In this document: positions 34,834 to 43,582 of the stretch, one piece after another
Layout: every line of letters begins with the position of its first letter
Position numbering within the stretch: the stretch's first letter is position 1
Assembly: GCA_965223465.1 (NCBI GenBank)
Contig: OZ245025.1
Coordinates: 2,976,001-3,040,000, forward strand
DNA length: 64,000 nt
Direction of reading: 5' to 3'
Source of the DNA: JAAELZ01 sp965223465
GTDB taxonomy: Bacteria > Pseudomonadota > Gammaproteobacteria > Arenicellales > Poriferihabitantaceae
The notes under the pieces: model-generated
What the model was told of the DNA's origin: nothing
What the model saw: the letters and a program-made list of their open reading frames with translations, nothing else
Databases searched by the model: none
Program-made: the position numbers and the translations under genes

Positions 34834-35100
34834 ATGAAATTATTACAATCAATTATGTTGGCTGGTACGTTGGCCACTTTCGCTTCACCCACCTTGGCAA
34901 TGGATGATGATGGAGATCCGAGCAAAACGGATCCGTTTTATCGAGCCGCATCAGGTAAGACCCATATGGCTACCGGCAAACACCAGGATGGAATGATGAA
35001 AGATGGCGAGATGTCCAAAATGCATAAGCAATCCAGCAGTCATCGCTATTCGGTATTTTCTCGCTCGTATATCCTTAATCCGGTAAGTGACAACCGATAG
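34834..35100 (+). CDS. Small secreted Met/Lys/Ser-rich protein, unknown function
   Basis: An 88-residue protein starting MKLLQSIMLAGTLATFASPTLA, a clear Sec signal, with mature start near MDDDGDPSKTDPFY. The remainder is short and hydrophilic, with several Met and His residues (GKTHMATGKHQDGMMKDGEMSKMHKQSSSHR), which might bind metal. I recognise no family. GGAG lies nine bases before the ATG, and a strong terminator follows the gene, so it is a single-gene transcript. The mature N-terminal MDDDxDP recurs in the nearby porin. Confidence 0.7.
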   Translation: MKLLQSIMLAGTLATFASPTLAMDDDGDPSKTDPFYRAASGKTHMATGKHQDGMMKDGEMSKMHKQSSSHRYSVFSRSYILNPVSDNR

Positions 35101-35140
35101 GCGCTAGCCATGTTGGTTTAATGACTGAAATAGTCTAACC

Positions 35141-35173
35141 AAAGCCCCGCTGCATACTCAGCGGGGCTTTTTT
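35141..35173 (+). terminator. Intrinsic terminator after the small secreted gene
   Basis: An eleven-base perfect stem AAGCCCCGCTG/CAGCGGGGCTT (35142-35152 with 35159-35169) with a six-base loop is followed by further T. Very strong. Confidence 0.9.
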
Positions 35174-35302
35174 ATATTCAAAACAATATATTCCCCAAAG
35201 GATGGATTAGTAAGGGCAAGCTGGCTGCGGAACGTATAAATTAGCAAACGTGGAGTACTAAATCAGCGTCTGTGTCAATCGTTACCAGATTGGTACGGTT
35301 TT

Positions 35303-35938
35303 TTAATGATGTTTCCAGAAATCTTCTTTCCAGGCCTTTTTCAAAAACTTATCTCTGCCCGAAGCGGCGCGATAGAAGCGATACTTGGTCGGGCGGTGCA
35401 GATAGTAGTCCTGATGGTGGTCTTCTGCACGATAAAAGTTTTTGAATGCGGTTATCTCAACCATGATCGGTTTATCGAAGCGGCCGGATTGTACTAATTC
35501 GTCTCGTGTTTGCATTGCGAGCTGTTGTTGTCGCCCGTCGTGATAGAAAATAGCAGGTCGGTATTGGTTTCCTTGGACATCAAATTGACCGTCTCCGTCG
35601 GTTGGGTCGATACTACGCCAGTACCAATGCAGCAATTCTTCATAACTGATCTTAGCGGGGTCATAGTAGACTTGAACGGTTTCAGTATGACCCGTTTTAC
35701 CTTTTTTAACCTGCTTGTAGCTTGGATTGGGAACATTTCCACCGGAAAAGCCGGATATCACTTCTTTGACCCCATCAATTCCTTCAAAATTAGATTCCAT
35801 ACACCAAAAGCACCCGCCAGCAAGCGTTGCCACAGATAAGCCCTTCAGTGTAGTTGGTTTTTTATGCGCAATTTTGCTGTACTCAGTGCAAGAGGCCGCG
35901 ATCAATATGAGGCTGATCAGCAAAGTGAGTTGTTTCAT
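35303..35938 (-). CDS. msrA: Peptide methionine sulfoxide reductase MsrA, exported
   Basis: MsrA reduces the S-epimer of methionine sulfoxide in proteins. The catalytic signature GGCFWCMESNFEGIDGV is near residue 42, and GHTETVQVYYDP and EDHHQDYYL are the other family motifs. Unlike cytosolic MsrA, the protein begins with a signal ending LIAASC, which looks like a lipobox, so it is probably anchored in the envelope. No C-terminal resolving cysteine is present; the second Cys of GCFWC may serve. 211 residues. It is convergent with the small secreted gene. Confidence 0.92.
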   Translation of the reverse strand: MKQLTLLISLILIAASCTEYSKIAHKKPTTLKGLSVATLAGGCFWCMESNFEGIDGVKEVISGFSGGNVPNPSYKQVKKGKTGHTETVQVYYDPAKISYEELLHWYWRSIDPTDGDGQFDVQGNQYRPAIFYHDGRQQQLAMQTRDELVQSGRFDKPIMVEITAFKNFYRAEDHHQDYYLHRPTKYRFYRAASGRDKFLKKAWKEDFWKHH

Positions 35939-36494
35939 GGGTGGTTCCAGAAGTTTAATTGTGTAAATATTTGTTGTAATGATGCTCGTTCAGCTCGGGG
36001 CAGATCTTAGATTATGCTACATAGCGATGCGTGAGGACATATTTATTATTACAGAGCTTCTGATTGTCCGTATATAGTGCTTATTTATGTGTTGTTTATT
36101 ATCGGGTAAAGTGCATTTTAATTAATAGCTTGCTTTGCAAGTAGGGGATTTATATCAAAGCATGCGATTGTTGTTATTACATGTCAATGCATTTGAATGT
36201 ATCGGCTAAGAGACAACAATATTTTGTTTTAGTTGCACCGCTGCGTTGTTTTTATTTCCAAATAACGTCAACATGATCCTATATGTCAAAATGTAAAAGT
36301 GGTAGGAGATTTAGATGGGTGCTTACTACTGTATCGATAATGATACACTCTTGCCCAATATGTAGTATTTTTTAAGTTTAGTGTTGTAAATGTACTAAAT
36401 TACGCTATATTTGCTTTCAGCTATTCATAGCAAATGCATAAAATTACGTGCATTCAATACAAATTCTTAAATATATTTAAAGAAGGTAATTCAA
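35939..36494 (+). other. AT-rich region upstream of the porin (556 bases)
   Basis: No recognised gene. It holds a 16-codon ORF with a good ribosome site at 36315-36365, a TTTAGT/ACTAAA stem-loop after it, and long AT tracts close to the porin start. It probably contains the porin promoter and a long leader, but no confident -35/-10 pair was picked. Confidence 0.5.
36315..36365 (+). CDS. Possible 16-codon leader ORF upstream of the porin
   Basis: ATG at 36315 is preceded by AGGAGA at 36304-36309 with ideal spacing and reads MGAYYCIDNDTLLPNM before TAG. Inside it GTATC/GATAC forms a small stem. It may be a leader peptide or chance. No homologue is recognised. Confidence 0.25.
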   Translation: MGAYYCIDNDTLLPNM

Positions 36495-37439
36495 ATGAAA
36501 AAAAGTTTAATTTCAATGGCAGTCGCTTCTGTTGTTGCTCTGCCGATGGCAGCAACCGCAATGGATGATGACAAAGACCCTTGGTTTGAAGGAACCGAAG
36601 TGTATGGCTCGCTTCGTCCACAAATTGTGATCCAAGACGGCGCGACAATAAACGACGGGACTTCTCGTTGGGGCGTTAAAGGTGATCACGATCTGGGTAA
36701 TGGCCTTTCAGCTATTTACCGTATGGAATACCGCGTTGATTCATCGGGTCAAAACGACAGCCAAGTCGGTCGCCTGGGTTATGCTGGTTTATCTGGTGGT
36801 TTTGGTACGGTCGCATTGGGTGAGCAATGGACGCCATACTACAACGTCGTTGCTGCACCATCCGATCTGTTCCCTAGTGCTGGTATTGTTTTTTCACCAA
36901 CCCCTTTCCGTAAAGGAAACGCACTAACATATGCACTGCCTGGCGGCGCTGCGATTTCTGGCGCTATTATGCTGGTGATGGGCGATAATTCCTCTCAACC
37001 AGGAGTAACGGTTACGGGTGTAAATGGTAATACCGTAACGGGCCCTTGCAGTAACTGCCCTACTATTGAAGACGACGACGATGTCGATGAAGTCGACGTT
37101 GGTTTGTCAGTAGCAGCTGGTCCGGTAACCATCGGTCTGGGTGTTCGTGATGTAGAAGGCGCTGACGATGAACTGGTAGGTCTTTCTCTCGCTGGTAGCT
37201 TCGGCGATGCGGGTGTGATCTTGCTGGTTGAAGATGATGGCGACAATACACCATGGGCAATTACAGGCACTTACGGTGGTTTCGCGCTTCAGTACGCTGA
37301 TAATGACGCTGATGATGATGCTATTACCCTGGGTTACACCCACAAATTGGGTCCAAAAGCGAAACTTCAGTTTGCTATCGAAGACCAAGACTCAGCGGAT
37401 GATACTAAAGGTGTCGCACGTGTGCGTGTAGACTTCTAA
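36495..37439 (+). CDS. Outer membrane porin, Gram-negative trimeric type
   Basis: A beta-barrel general porin. The signal peptide MKKSLISMAVASVVALPMAATA is followed by the mature start MDDDKDPWFEG. Porin features include VYGSLRPQIV, SRWGVKGDHDLGNGLSAIYRMEY, GRLGYAGLSGGFGTVALGEQWTPYYNV (the constriction loop region), repeated amphipathic strands, and a C-terminal phenylalanine (RVRVDF), the BAM recognition signal. At 314 residues it is rather short for the family. An acidic DDDDVDEVD loop lies near residue 195. AAGGT precedes the ATG. Transport specificity is unknown. Confidence 0.9.
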   Translation: MKKSLISMAVASVVALPMAATAMDDDKDPWFEGTEVYGSLRPQIVIQDGATINDGTSRWGVKGDHDLGNGLSAIYRMEYRVDSSGQNDSQVGRLGYAGLSGGFGTVALGEQWTPYYNVVAAPSDLFPSAGIVFSPTPFRKGNALTYALPGGAAISGAIMLVMGDNSSQPGVTVTGVNGNTVTGPCSNCPTIEDDDDVDEVDVGLSVAAGPVTIGLGVRDVEGADDELVGLSLAGSFGDAGVILLVEDDGDNTPWAITGTYGGFALQYADNDADDDAITLGYTHKLGPKAKLQFAIEDQDSADDTKGVARVRVDF

Positions 37440-37463
37440 GTTTGGTTTAAACCAAATCTTATA

Positions 37464-37491
37464 AAAAGCGCTCTTCGGGGCGCTTTTTTTT
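37464..37491 (+). terminator. Intrinsic terminator of the porin gene
   Basis: AAAAAGCGC pairs with GCGCTTTTT around TCTTCGGG, and the T-run continues to eight or more bases. Confidence 0.9.
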
Positions 37492-37620
37492 GCATTTCGT
37501 TTCGTGTGGCACCTTGCAACTTTAATTTCTCTTAAGCAAACTAAATAAGTTGCGCAGTGCTGGTGTTCATTCAGCGGTCGCGTGTAGAATACCCCTTCAA
37601 ATTATCACAGTGTCTTTATA

Positions 37621-38262
37621 ATGAATTTGGCGCATTACAATATGGTTGAACAGCAAATTCGACCTTGGAATGTACATTCACCGCAATTATTGGAGGCGAT
37701 ATCTACAACAGATCGCGCGCAATTCGTACCTAGCAACCAACAAGCCTTGTGTTGCGCGGATACAGAAATAGTCCTAGATGATGGTAACAAGATGCTCGAA
37801 CCCAAAGTGGCCGCACGCTTAGTGCAAGCATTAAGTTTGCATCGGGATGATCGTGTGCTATTGGTGGGGGTTGGGTCTGGCTATACCGCTACACTCTGTG
37901 CGAAACTGGCGTATACCGTCGATTGTATCGATATCAATCAAGCTGTATTGGACCAGGCTGCGGATAATACGGACAAGCTCGGTATCGATAATATCCACTA
38001 CCAGGCGCTGAAGAGGCTAGACCAGCTGGGTGTCGATAAAGAGTACGATGCTATATTGGTAAGGCAAGCGCGCGCTACCGAACCAAAAGCGTATTTTTCT
38101 CACCTGTCGTCTGGTGGACGTTGTGTGGCGCTCGTGGGTAAAGGCCGGGTGCTGGAGATGATGCGCTACCATCGACAGGGCAAAGAAATCAACGCGGAGT
38201 CAATAATCGACATCCTTAGGCGTAATGATCATTCAACAAGTAAGCAAGCGTTTGTATTTTGA
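37621..38262 (+). CDS. Protein-L-isoaspartate O-methyltransferase-like protein
   Basis: The 213-residue protein has a Rossmann methyltransferase fold of the PCMT family. It starts HYNMVEQQIRPWNV, a typical PCMT-like N terminus, and has the S-adenosylmethionine loop VLLVGVGSGYTATL near residue 79, with VDCIDIN after it. It may repair isoaspartyl residues, but this TolC-linked subgroup is usually of unproven activity. It starts 34 bases before tolC; this pairing is common in gammaproteobacteria, so co-transcription is likely. Confidence 0.85.
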   Translation: MNLAHYNMVEQQIRPWNVHSPQLLEAISTTDRAQFVPSNQQALCCADTEIVLDDGNKMLEPKVAARLVQALSLHRDDRVLLVGVGSGYTATLCAKLAYTVDCIDINQAVLDQAADNTDKLGIDNIHYQALKRLDQLGVDKEYDAILVRQARATEPKAYFSHLSSGGRCVALVGKGRVLEMMRYHRQGKEINAESIIDILRRNDHSTSKQAFVF

Positions 38263-38295
38263 GCTTGATCTTATCCAGCTGGTAAATAGACAATA

Positions 38296-39633
38296 ATGTA
38301 TGTGCAGTTAAAAATAGGGTTACGAACTCTGACGCTGTTGATCAGTATATTAGTGCCGTCTGCGTACGCAATTGATTTGCAGGAAACCTATACCCTGGCG
38401 CAACAAAATGATGCCGACTATATGGCCGCACTTGCTCGGTATGAGGCTGCGAAGCTAGATTTGCCGCTAGCACAAACCGCGCGCAAGCCGAGCGTGAATG
38501 CAACTGCCGGCGCCGTACATAATTATGATAAATCCAGTCCGGATGTTGCACCTAGTCAATCGGCAAATTCACAGCAAACACAGCTTGGTCTAAACCTCAA
38601 CCAAAGCTTGTACGACAAATCAACCAATTATGATATTGAGGCAGCTAAGTTAGGTGTGGATTTAGCCGAACTAGAGCTTGATATAGCCAGTGAGAACTTG
38701 ATTTCTGAAACCGTATCTCGTTATCTCGGCGTGCTTGCAGCGCTAGATAATCGCACCTTAGCAGAACTGGAGCGCACTGCGATTGAAAAGCAACTCGATT
38801 TGGCGACCCAACGCTTGAATGTGGGATTAGGTACCAAGACCGATCAATTTGATGCCGAAGCACGGTTTGAATCGAGTAATGCCGGTTTAATCGCGGCTGA
38901 AAATGAAGTACTCGATGCGAAACAGGCGCTGGAGATTTTGATGGACCAATTACTGCCCGCTGATTTGCGTAAAGAAATGGCTTCACTGGATATCGATAAA
39001 GTGACGCTTGGGGCAAAAACCAGTGACGATTGGGCACAAGCCGCGTTGGCGCAAAATCGAGGCTATCTAATCAAACAGCGTCAGGTAGATTTACAGCAAA
39101 TAGAAGTGGAGCGCGCCTCGGATGGGCATTCTCCTACGCTTAGCTTGGTCGCTGGTGCAAGCGCAAGCGACAGTGACGAGGGGCTACAATCTTCTGCGGG
39201 TAGTCGGCAGAATTGGAACGTGGGTTTGCAGGGGTCGATCCCGGTGTATCTGGGAGGAGCCATTAAACTCCGTCAGAAAAAGGCGGGCTTTGGTTTAAAT
39301 GCGGCTAAATCAGATGCAGAGCAAGCACGGCGTGATACAGATCGAACCGTACGCACTGCTTTTAGGGGTGTAGCAGCCCTACAGCGTCAGAAGCAAGCCT
39401 TGGCGCAAGCGGTGCGCGCGAGCGAAAGTGCACTTGAATCCAAACAGGAGGGCTTTAAAGCGGGCGTGACCACCAATTTAGATGTGTTGGATGGTCAGCG
39501 TGATTTATTTAGAGCGCGCAGAGATTATTTAAAAGTGAGTTATGATTTGGTCAACGCTGTGGTGCAGCTCGAACAGGCAGCAGGTGAGCTTAATGGCGAA
39601 GACATTGCGCGCATTAATAGCTGGTTGAAATAG
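38296..39633 (+). CDS. tolC: TolC-family outer membrane efflux channel
   Basis: TolC forms the outer-membrane and periplasmic tunnel for multidrug efflux and type I secretion. A signal peptide (residues 1-25, ending PSAYA) is followed by DLQETYTLAQQNDADYMAALARYEAA, the start of the first of two coiled-coil repeats. The second repeat includes LGAKTSDDWAQAALAQNRGYLIKQRQ and the closing VTTNLDVLDGQRDLFRARRDYLKVSYDLVNA. The 445 residues and two-fold repeat match TolC rather than shorter OprM-type lipoproteins. No pump genes are adjacent, as is usual for tolC. Confidence 0.92.
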   Translation: MYVQLKIGLRTLTLLISILVPSAYAIDLQETYTLAQQNDADYMAALARYEAAKLDLPLAQTARKPSVNATAGAVHNYDKSSPDVAPSQSANSQQTQLGLNLNQSLYDKSTNYDIEAAKLGVDLAELELDIASENLISETVSRYLGVLAALDNRTLAELERTAIEKQLDLATQRLNVGLGTKTDQFDAEARFESSNAGLIAAENEVLDAKQALEILMDQLLPADLRKEMASLDIDKVTLGAKTSDDWAQAALAQNRGYLIKQRQVDLQQIEVERASDGHSPTLSLVAGASASDSDEGLQSSAGSRQNWNVGLQGSIPVYLGGAIKLRQKKAGFGLNAAKSDAEQARRDTDRTVRTAFRGVAALQRQKQALAQAVRASESALESKQEGFKAGVTTNLDVLDGQRDLFRARRDYLKVSYDLVNAVVQLEQAAGELNGEDIARINSWLK

Positions 39634-39688
39634 TTTCAATCCCGCGCGAGGATCGGGCTTAGTGAAAATAGGAAGAACGAACGGGCTT

Positions 39689-40426
39689 TTATTGCGGTGT
39701 GCCGATCAGCCTGATTGACACTTCACGCTCGCCGTTTTTATCCACTTGGATTTGCACCGGCATGGTCGGTTTTGATTCAGTCAGCCAAAGCGCAATGGTT
39801 TTGGGTTTGTCTACTCGAGTCTTGGATGTTTTTAAAGTCTCAAAAGTGCCGGCAGTGGTGGTAATCGTTTCGCGCGAGGGCTCAGCATAGCGATATTCGC
39901 GAACTTTTTCTGCAGTGACCAGTTTTTCTTCGCTGCCTGAGGTGGAGTCGGTCAGACCTAGAATAGACAGCAATGGGAAGGTATAGGCATCTATCTGATC
40001 TTCCCTGGAAATCTCGATTTGGTCTCTATCCGTTACCAGTGTATTTTGCTGATGATCAACAATGAGCTGCTTTGTTTCAGGATTTACCTGGCCCTTTTGT
40101 TCGGTTAAATGGGTCAACAGCAATTTATCGCCTTGTTCGGTGTATTTAATAGTTTCAATTACTTTGCCATCACCAAATAAGTTTGCCAACGCGTTGGGAA
40201 AAGTCTCCCCGCGTACAATTACGTGACCATCCGTTTTCTTGATCTCTATCTCTAATTCCCCAATAGCGCTACCTCTGAACTCCACTTCATAGCGCAGCGT
40301 GTACGCAGGAATATCGTGAATGCTGTATGCATTGGTAGAAAGTGGCGAACAAACAAACAACATCGCGAAAACGCCGCGGGCGAATTTATGTCGCTGGTGG
40401 TGGAGCTGGGAAAATACGTTCTTCAT
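39689..40426 (-). CDS. DUF3108-domain periplasmic protein
   Basis: A 245-residue exported protein. The signal peptide ends near LSTNAYS. The DUF3108 pattern is visible in YTLRYEVEFRGSAIGELEIEIKK and in LLSILGLTDSTSG through TAEKVREYRYAE. Function is unknown. It lies about 60 bases after purN, a neighbour pairing seen in many gammaproteobacteria, but no purine role is implied. The end ALWLTESKPTMPVQIQV is typical of the domain. Confidence 0.85.
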   Translation of the reverse strand: MKNVFSQLHHQRHKFARGVFAMLFVCSPLSTNAYSIHDIPAYTLRYEVEFRGSAIGELEIEIKKTDGHVIVRGETFPNALANLFGDGKVIETIKYTEQGDKLLLTHLTEQKGQVNPETKQLIVDHQQNTLVTDRDQIEISREDQIDAYTFPLLSILGLTDSTSGSEEKLVTAEKVREYRYAEPSRETITTTAGTFETLKTSKTRVDKPKTIALWLTESKPTMPVQIQVDKNGEREVSIRLIGTPQ

Positions 40427-40488
40427 GAGGCTTATATTGCCTGATTGAGATGTACCATTACTGAATCATTTTATACTATGAGGTGTTG

Positions 40489-41073
40489 TTACGTCCGCTT
40501 TGCTCGTTCTGATAGCCATTGTATAGCGCGTGGATAAATCACATGCTCTTCTGCGTGGATACGCTGTTGTAGTGTATTGGCATCGTCACCCGGCTGGATA
40601 TCAATTCGACTTTGTATAATCAATTCTCCATCATCCAGCTCTTCAGTGACGTAGTGAACCGTGGCGCCATGATAGCGTTCGCCCGCATCCAGCACGCGCT
40701 GATGAGTATTCAAGCCTTTGTACGCTGGGAGTAAAGAAGGATGAATATTGATTATACGTTTTGTATATTGCTGCACGAATAGTGGCGATAAAACACGCAT
40801 AAAACCAGCGAGTACAATTAAATCCGGTGAGTAGGGTCGCAGGCGCTCAATAAGGCGCTGATCATATTGCGCCCTTGTCTGGCCCTTCACCGGGCGGATC
40901 ACTTCATATGGAATGCCAGCATTCTTAGCTCGATTCAGCCCATTCGCGCTGGCTTTATTACTGATGACCACAACCACTTCGGCGTCAAGGGTTCGCGCCG
41001 CTATCGCGTCGATGATGGCTTGTAGGTTGGAGCCTTCACCTGAGATTAGAACCGCTAGTTTAAAACTTGCCAT
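40489..41073 (-). CDS. purN: Phosphoribosylglycinamide formyltransferase
   Basis: PurN transfers a formyl group from 10-formyltetrahydrofolate to GAR in purine synthesis. VLISGEGSNLQAIIDAI is the phosphoribosyl-binding N terminus. ILAGFMRVLSPLFVQQY and INIHPSLLPAYKGLNTHQRVLDAG hold the catalytic Asn-His-Asp region with ATVHYVTEELDDG. The 194 residues fit the monofunctional enzyme. It overlaps purM by 14 bases and is translationally coupled to it. Confidence 0.95.
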   Translation of the reverse strand: MASFKLAVLISGEGSNLQAIIDAIAARTLDAEVVVVISNKASANGLNRAKNAGIPYEVIRPVKGQTRAQYDQRLIERLRPYSPDLIVLAGFMRVLSPLFVQQYTKRIINIHPSLLPAYKGLNTHQRVLDAGERYHGATVHYVTEELDDGELIIQSRIDIQPGDDANTLQQRIHAEEHVIYPRAIQWLSERAKRT

Positions 41074-42109
41074 GATAGATTACGCGAGCCTGTGCCTGTT
41101 CTGATGCGGTAATCTGGCCGATAGTAAAAACTTGCTCGCCCTGCGATTCGAGTAGGGCTGTTGCCTGGGCTGCGTGTTCCTCTGCCAGGCAGACCACCAT
41201 GCCTATGCCACAGTTAAAGGTGCGCAACATTTCTGTTTGCGCAATATTTCCCTGTTGTTTTAACCAGGCAAATACGTCAGCCTCAGGCCAGGCATCCAGA
41301 TTGATGCTGGCTTGAGTGTGTGCAGGCAAAACACGCGGTAGATTTTCGGTTAAGCCACCCCCAGTGATGTGGGCTAACGCATGAACTTCCAGCTTGTCTA
41401 TCAACGCAAGCAGCGGTTTGACATAAATACGCGTCGGGGCGAGTAAAGCGTCTGCCAAGGTCTGCCCTGCAAATGGTTGACTTAAATCAGCGTTAGCATG
41501 TTCGATGATTTTACGGATCAACGAATAGCCATTAGAATGGGGGCCAGATGAGCCAATTCCGAGTAATACATCGCCTGTTTTAACCCGATCAGGCGAAATA
41601 ATTTTCGATTTTTCTACCAGCCCAACCGAAAAGCCCGCCAGGTCATAATCTTGTTCGTTATACATACCTGGCATCTCAGCCGTTTCACCCCCGATCAAAG
41701 CAGCGCCCGCTTGTAAGCAGCCATCTGCAATTCCTTTAATAACGTCTTGCGCAACATCCAGGTTTAGTTTTCCGGTTGCGTAGTAATCGAGGAAAAAAAG
41801 GGGTTCCGCGCCGGTAACGATGATGTCATTGACGCACATAGCGACCAGATCAATACCAATGGTGTCATGTTTACCGGTTTGAATAGCCAGTTTTAATTTG
41901 GTGCCGACACCATCCGTTCCCGAAACCAATACTGGTTGTTGGTAATCCACCCAGGGTAGCTCGAACAAACCACCAAAACCGCCCAGCCCCGAGACCACGC
42001 CAGGACGGTTGGTTTTGTTTACCACCGGCTTTATTCGTTCGACGAGTTCATTACCAACATCGATATTTACCCCACTATCAAGGTAGGTTAAGGTTTCTGG
42101 TTTACGCAT
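41060..42109 (-). CDS. purM: Phosphoribosylformylglycinamidine cyclo-ligase
   Basis: PurM closes the imidazole ring of AIR, using ATP. It has LTYLDSGVNIDVGNELVERIKP at the start, the ATP-grasp-like PurM-fold GLGGFGGLFELP and VSGTDGVGTKLKLA, and AALIGGETAEMPGMY and GIGSSGPHSNGYSLIR further on. The 349 residues are standard. It leads the purM-purN pair, and the region between it and the oppositely oriented gene at 42255 is 145 bases. Confidence 0.96.
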   Translation of the reverse strand: MRKPETLTYLDSGVNIDVGNELVERIKPVVNKTNRPGVVSGLGGFGGLFELPWVDYQQPVLVSGTDGVGTKLKLAIQTGKHDTIGIDLVAMCVNDIIVTGAEPLFFLDYYATGKLNLDVAQDVIKGIADGCLQAGAALIGGETAEMPGMYNEQDYDLAGFSVGLVEKSKIISPDRVKTGDVLLGIGSSGPHSNGYSLIRKIIEHANADLSQPFAGQTLADALLAPTRIYVKPLLALIDKLEVHALAHITGGGLTENLPRVLPAHTQASINLDAWPEADVFAWLKQQGNIAQTEMLRTFNCGIGMVVCLAEEHAAQATALLESQGEQVFTIGQITASEQAQARVIYHGKF

Positions 42110-42254
42110 AGATCAAAGGGTAAAATAGAATAAATACATGACTAGTTTTGCGCTGATTTTAGCATCTATAACCAAATATAATTGACTGCATTAAAGACGC
42201 AGATAAAATTAGTTTTCGTTTTACAATACAAAAACAAATTAAGGCAGAAGAAGT

Positions 42255-42797
42255 ATGTTTGCCCAAATTCCCAACTTAATCACTTTAATGCGTATCTTGA
42301 TGGTGCCAGTGGTGATTATGTTGCTGAATGAACGCGAGTATTCCTATGCTCTATTGGTTTTTACGCTTGCCGGAGTCAGTGATGGATTGGATGGGTGGTT
42401 CGCCAAAACGTATAGTTTGCAAAGTGCGTTTGGTGCCATGCTTGATCCCATGGCGGATAAGCTCTTATTGGTCTCAAGTTATGCAATGCTCGCGGTGCTA
42501 GGAGATATCCCATTTTGGTTGCTGGTCATTGTTTTATTCAGGGATATCACCATTGTGGGTGGTTACTGGTTGTTGGTCGCAATGGGCAAAGAGATGGCCA
42601 TTGAACCAATTTGGATCAGCAAGTTGAATACATTTTTCCAGATTTTGCTGGTGGTGGTAGTCTTGGTTGATCGCTCAGAATGGCTGCAGCTGGATTGGGC
42701 TATTCCGGCACTAATTGTCGTAGTCACCTTTACCACGCTTACCAGCGGCTTGAGTTACATGTGGTCAGGAGTGCGGCACGGTACTACGCATGACTAA
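42255..42797 (+). CDS. CDP-alcohol phosphatidyltransferase, PgsA-like
   Basis: This integral membrane enzyme condenses a CDP-activated lipid with an alcohol. The family motif DG-x2-AR-x8-G-x3-D-x3-D appears as SDGLDGWFAKTYSLQSAFGAMLDPMADK near residues 42-70, with Lys/Ala in place of the usual AR. Four to five membrane helices are predicted. The 180 residues and N-terminal IPNLITLMRILMVPVVI resemble phosphatidylglycerophosphate synthase, but the substrate cannot be fixed. It is upstream of hda, a common neighbour in gammaproteobacteria. Confidence 0.87.
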   Translation: MFAQIPNLITLMRILMVPVVIMLLNEREYSYALLVFTLAGVSDGLDGWFAKTYSLQSAFGAMLDPMADKLLLVSSYAMLAVLGDIPFWLLVIVLFRDITIVGGYWLLVAMGKEMAIEPIWISKLNTFFQILLVVVVLVDRSEWLQLDWAIPALIVVVTFTTLTSGLSYMWSGVRHGTTHD

Positions 42798-42825
42798 GAC
42801 GCGCCGTCGCCTTCCGCTAGTTTGA

Positions 42826-43542
42826 ATGATGAAAATAAAGACAGCACAGCTTACGCTTCCGATTGGTGTGGATGAGAAAAACAGTTTTGAAAATTTTGTC
42901 CAAGGGCCAAACACGCGATTAGTCGAGCATTTAGAAGACCAAATAAAACGGCATATCAGCGCGCCAAATCAAGTATACACAGCGATCATTCTATGGGGCG
43001 AGACAAATGTGGGTAAAACGCATTTACTCAGTGCGTTAGCGCAGCGTGCCAAAACTTTAGGTGGAGAAGTATGCTTTCTGGATAAGTCACTGCTGCACCC
43101 GGGTCAATCTTCAGACCATATTGCCGAACAAGTTTTATTATTGGATGACATCGAAGAGTTTACTCGCGATCGTGAATGTGAACAGACCTTATTAAGCCTG
43201 TTTGAGCAGATTAAACAGACACAAGGTTTGTTACTGATAAGCGCTAAACAAGCTGGTCATCACCTGACCCTTGAGCTGGCTGATTTGGCTTCGCGCATTA
43301 AAGCGATGGATAGTTTTGAGTTGCTCGAACTGGATGATCCTACAAAAGGCGAGGTGATTCGTCAACGAGCTCAACAACGTGGTATTGTATTGAGTGATAG
43401 CGTGATCAACTGGCTGTTTAACCACACTTCGCGCGACCTGGGGATGCTACTTGAATTACTCGAGAGGATGGATGTTACGAGCATGGCGCAACAGCGCAAG
43501 GTGACTATCCCGTTGATTAAATCGATGCTCGCTGAGCAATAA
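42826..43542 (+). CDS. hda: DnaA regulatory inactivator Hda
   Basis: Hda binds the DNA-loaded sliding clamp and stimulates ATP hydrolysis by DnaA, so that replication does not restart. The N terminus QLTLPIGV is the clamp-binding peptide. The AAA+ domain has Walker A GETNVGKTHLL near residue 60 and Walker B VLLLDDIEEF near residue 105. The C-terminal sensor region RDLGMLLELLERMD resembles DnaA. The 238 residues match. The terminator directly follows the stop codon. Confidence 0.93.
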   Translation: MMKIKTAQLTLPIGVDEKNSFENFVQGPNTRLVEHLEDQIKRHISAPNQVYTAIILWGETNVGKTHLLSALAQRAKTLGGEVCFLDKSLLHPGQSSDHIAEQVLLLDDIEEFTRDRECEQTLLSLFEQIKQTQGLLLISAKQAGHHLTLELADLASRIKAMDSFELLELDDPTKGEVIRQRAQQRGIVLSDSVINWLFNHTSRDLGMLLELLERMDVTSMAQQRKVTIPLIKSMLAEQ

Positions 43543-43566
43543 AAAAGCGCCTTACGGCGCTTTTTT
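43541..43566 (+). terminator. Intrinsic terminator of hda
   Basis: A perfect stem AAAAAAGCGCC/GGCGCTTTTTT with a TTAC loop, starting on the hda stop codon. It lies in a convergent gap and can also stop the oppositely oriented gene because the A-run and T-run are symmetrical. Confidence 0.9.
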
Positions 43567-43582
43567 ATGAGGTCGAGTTGAT

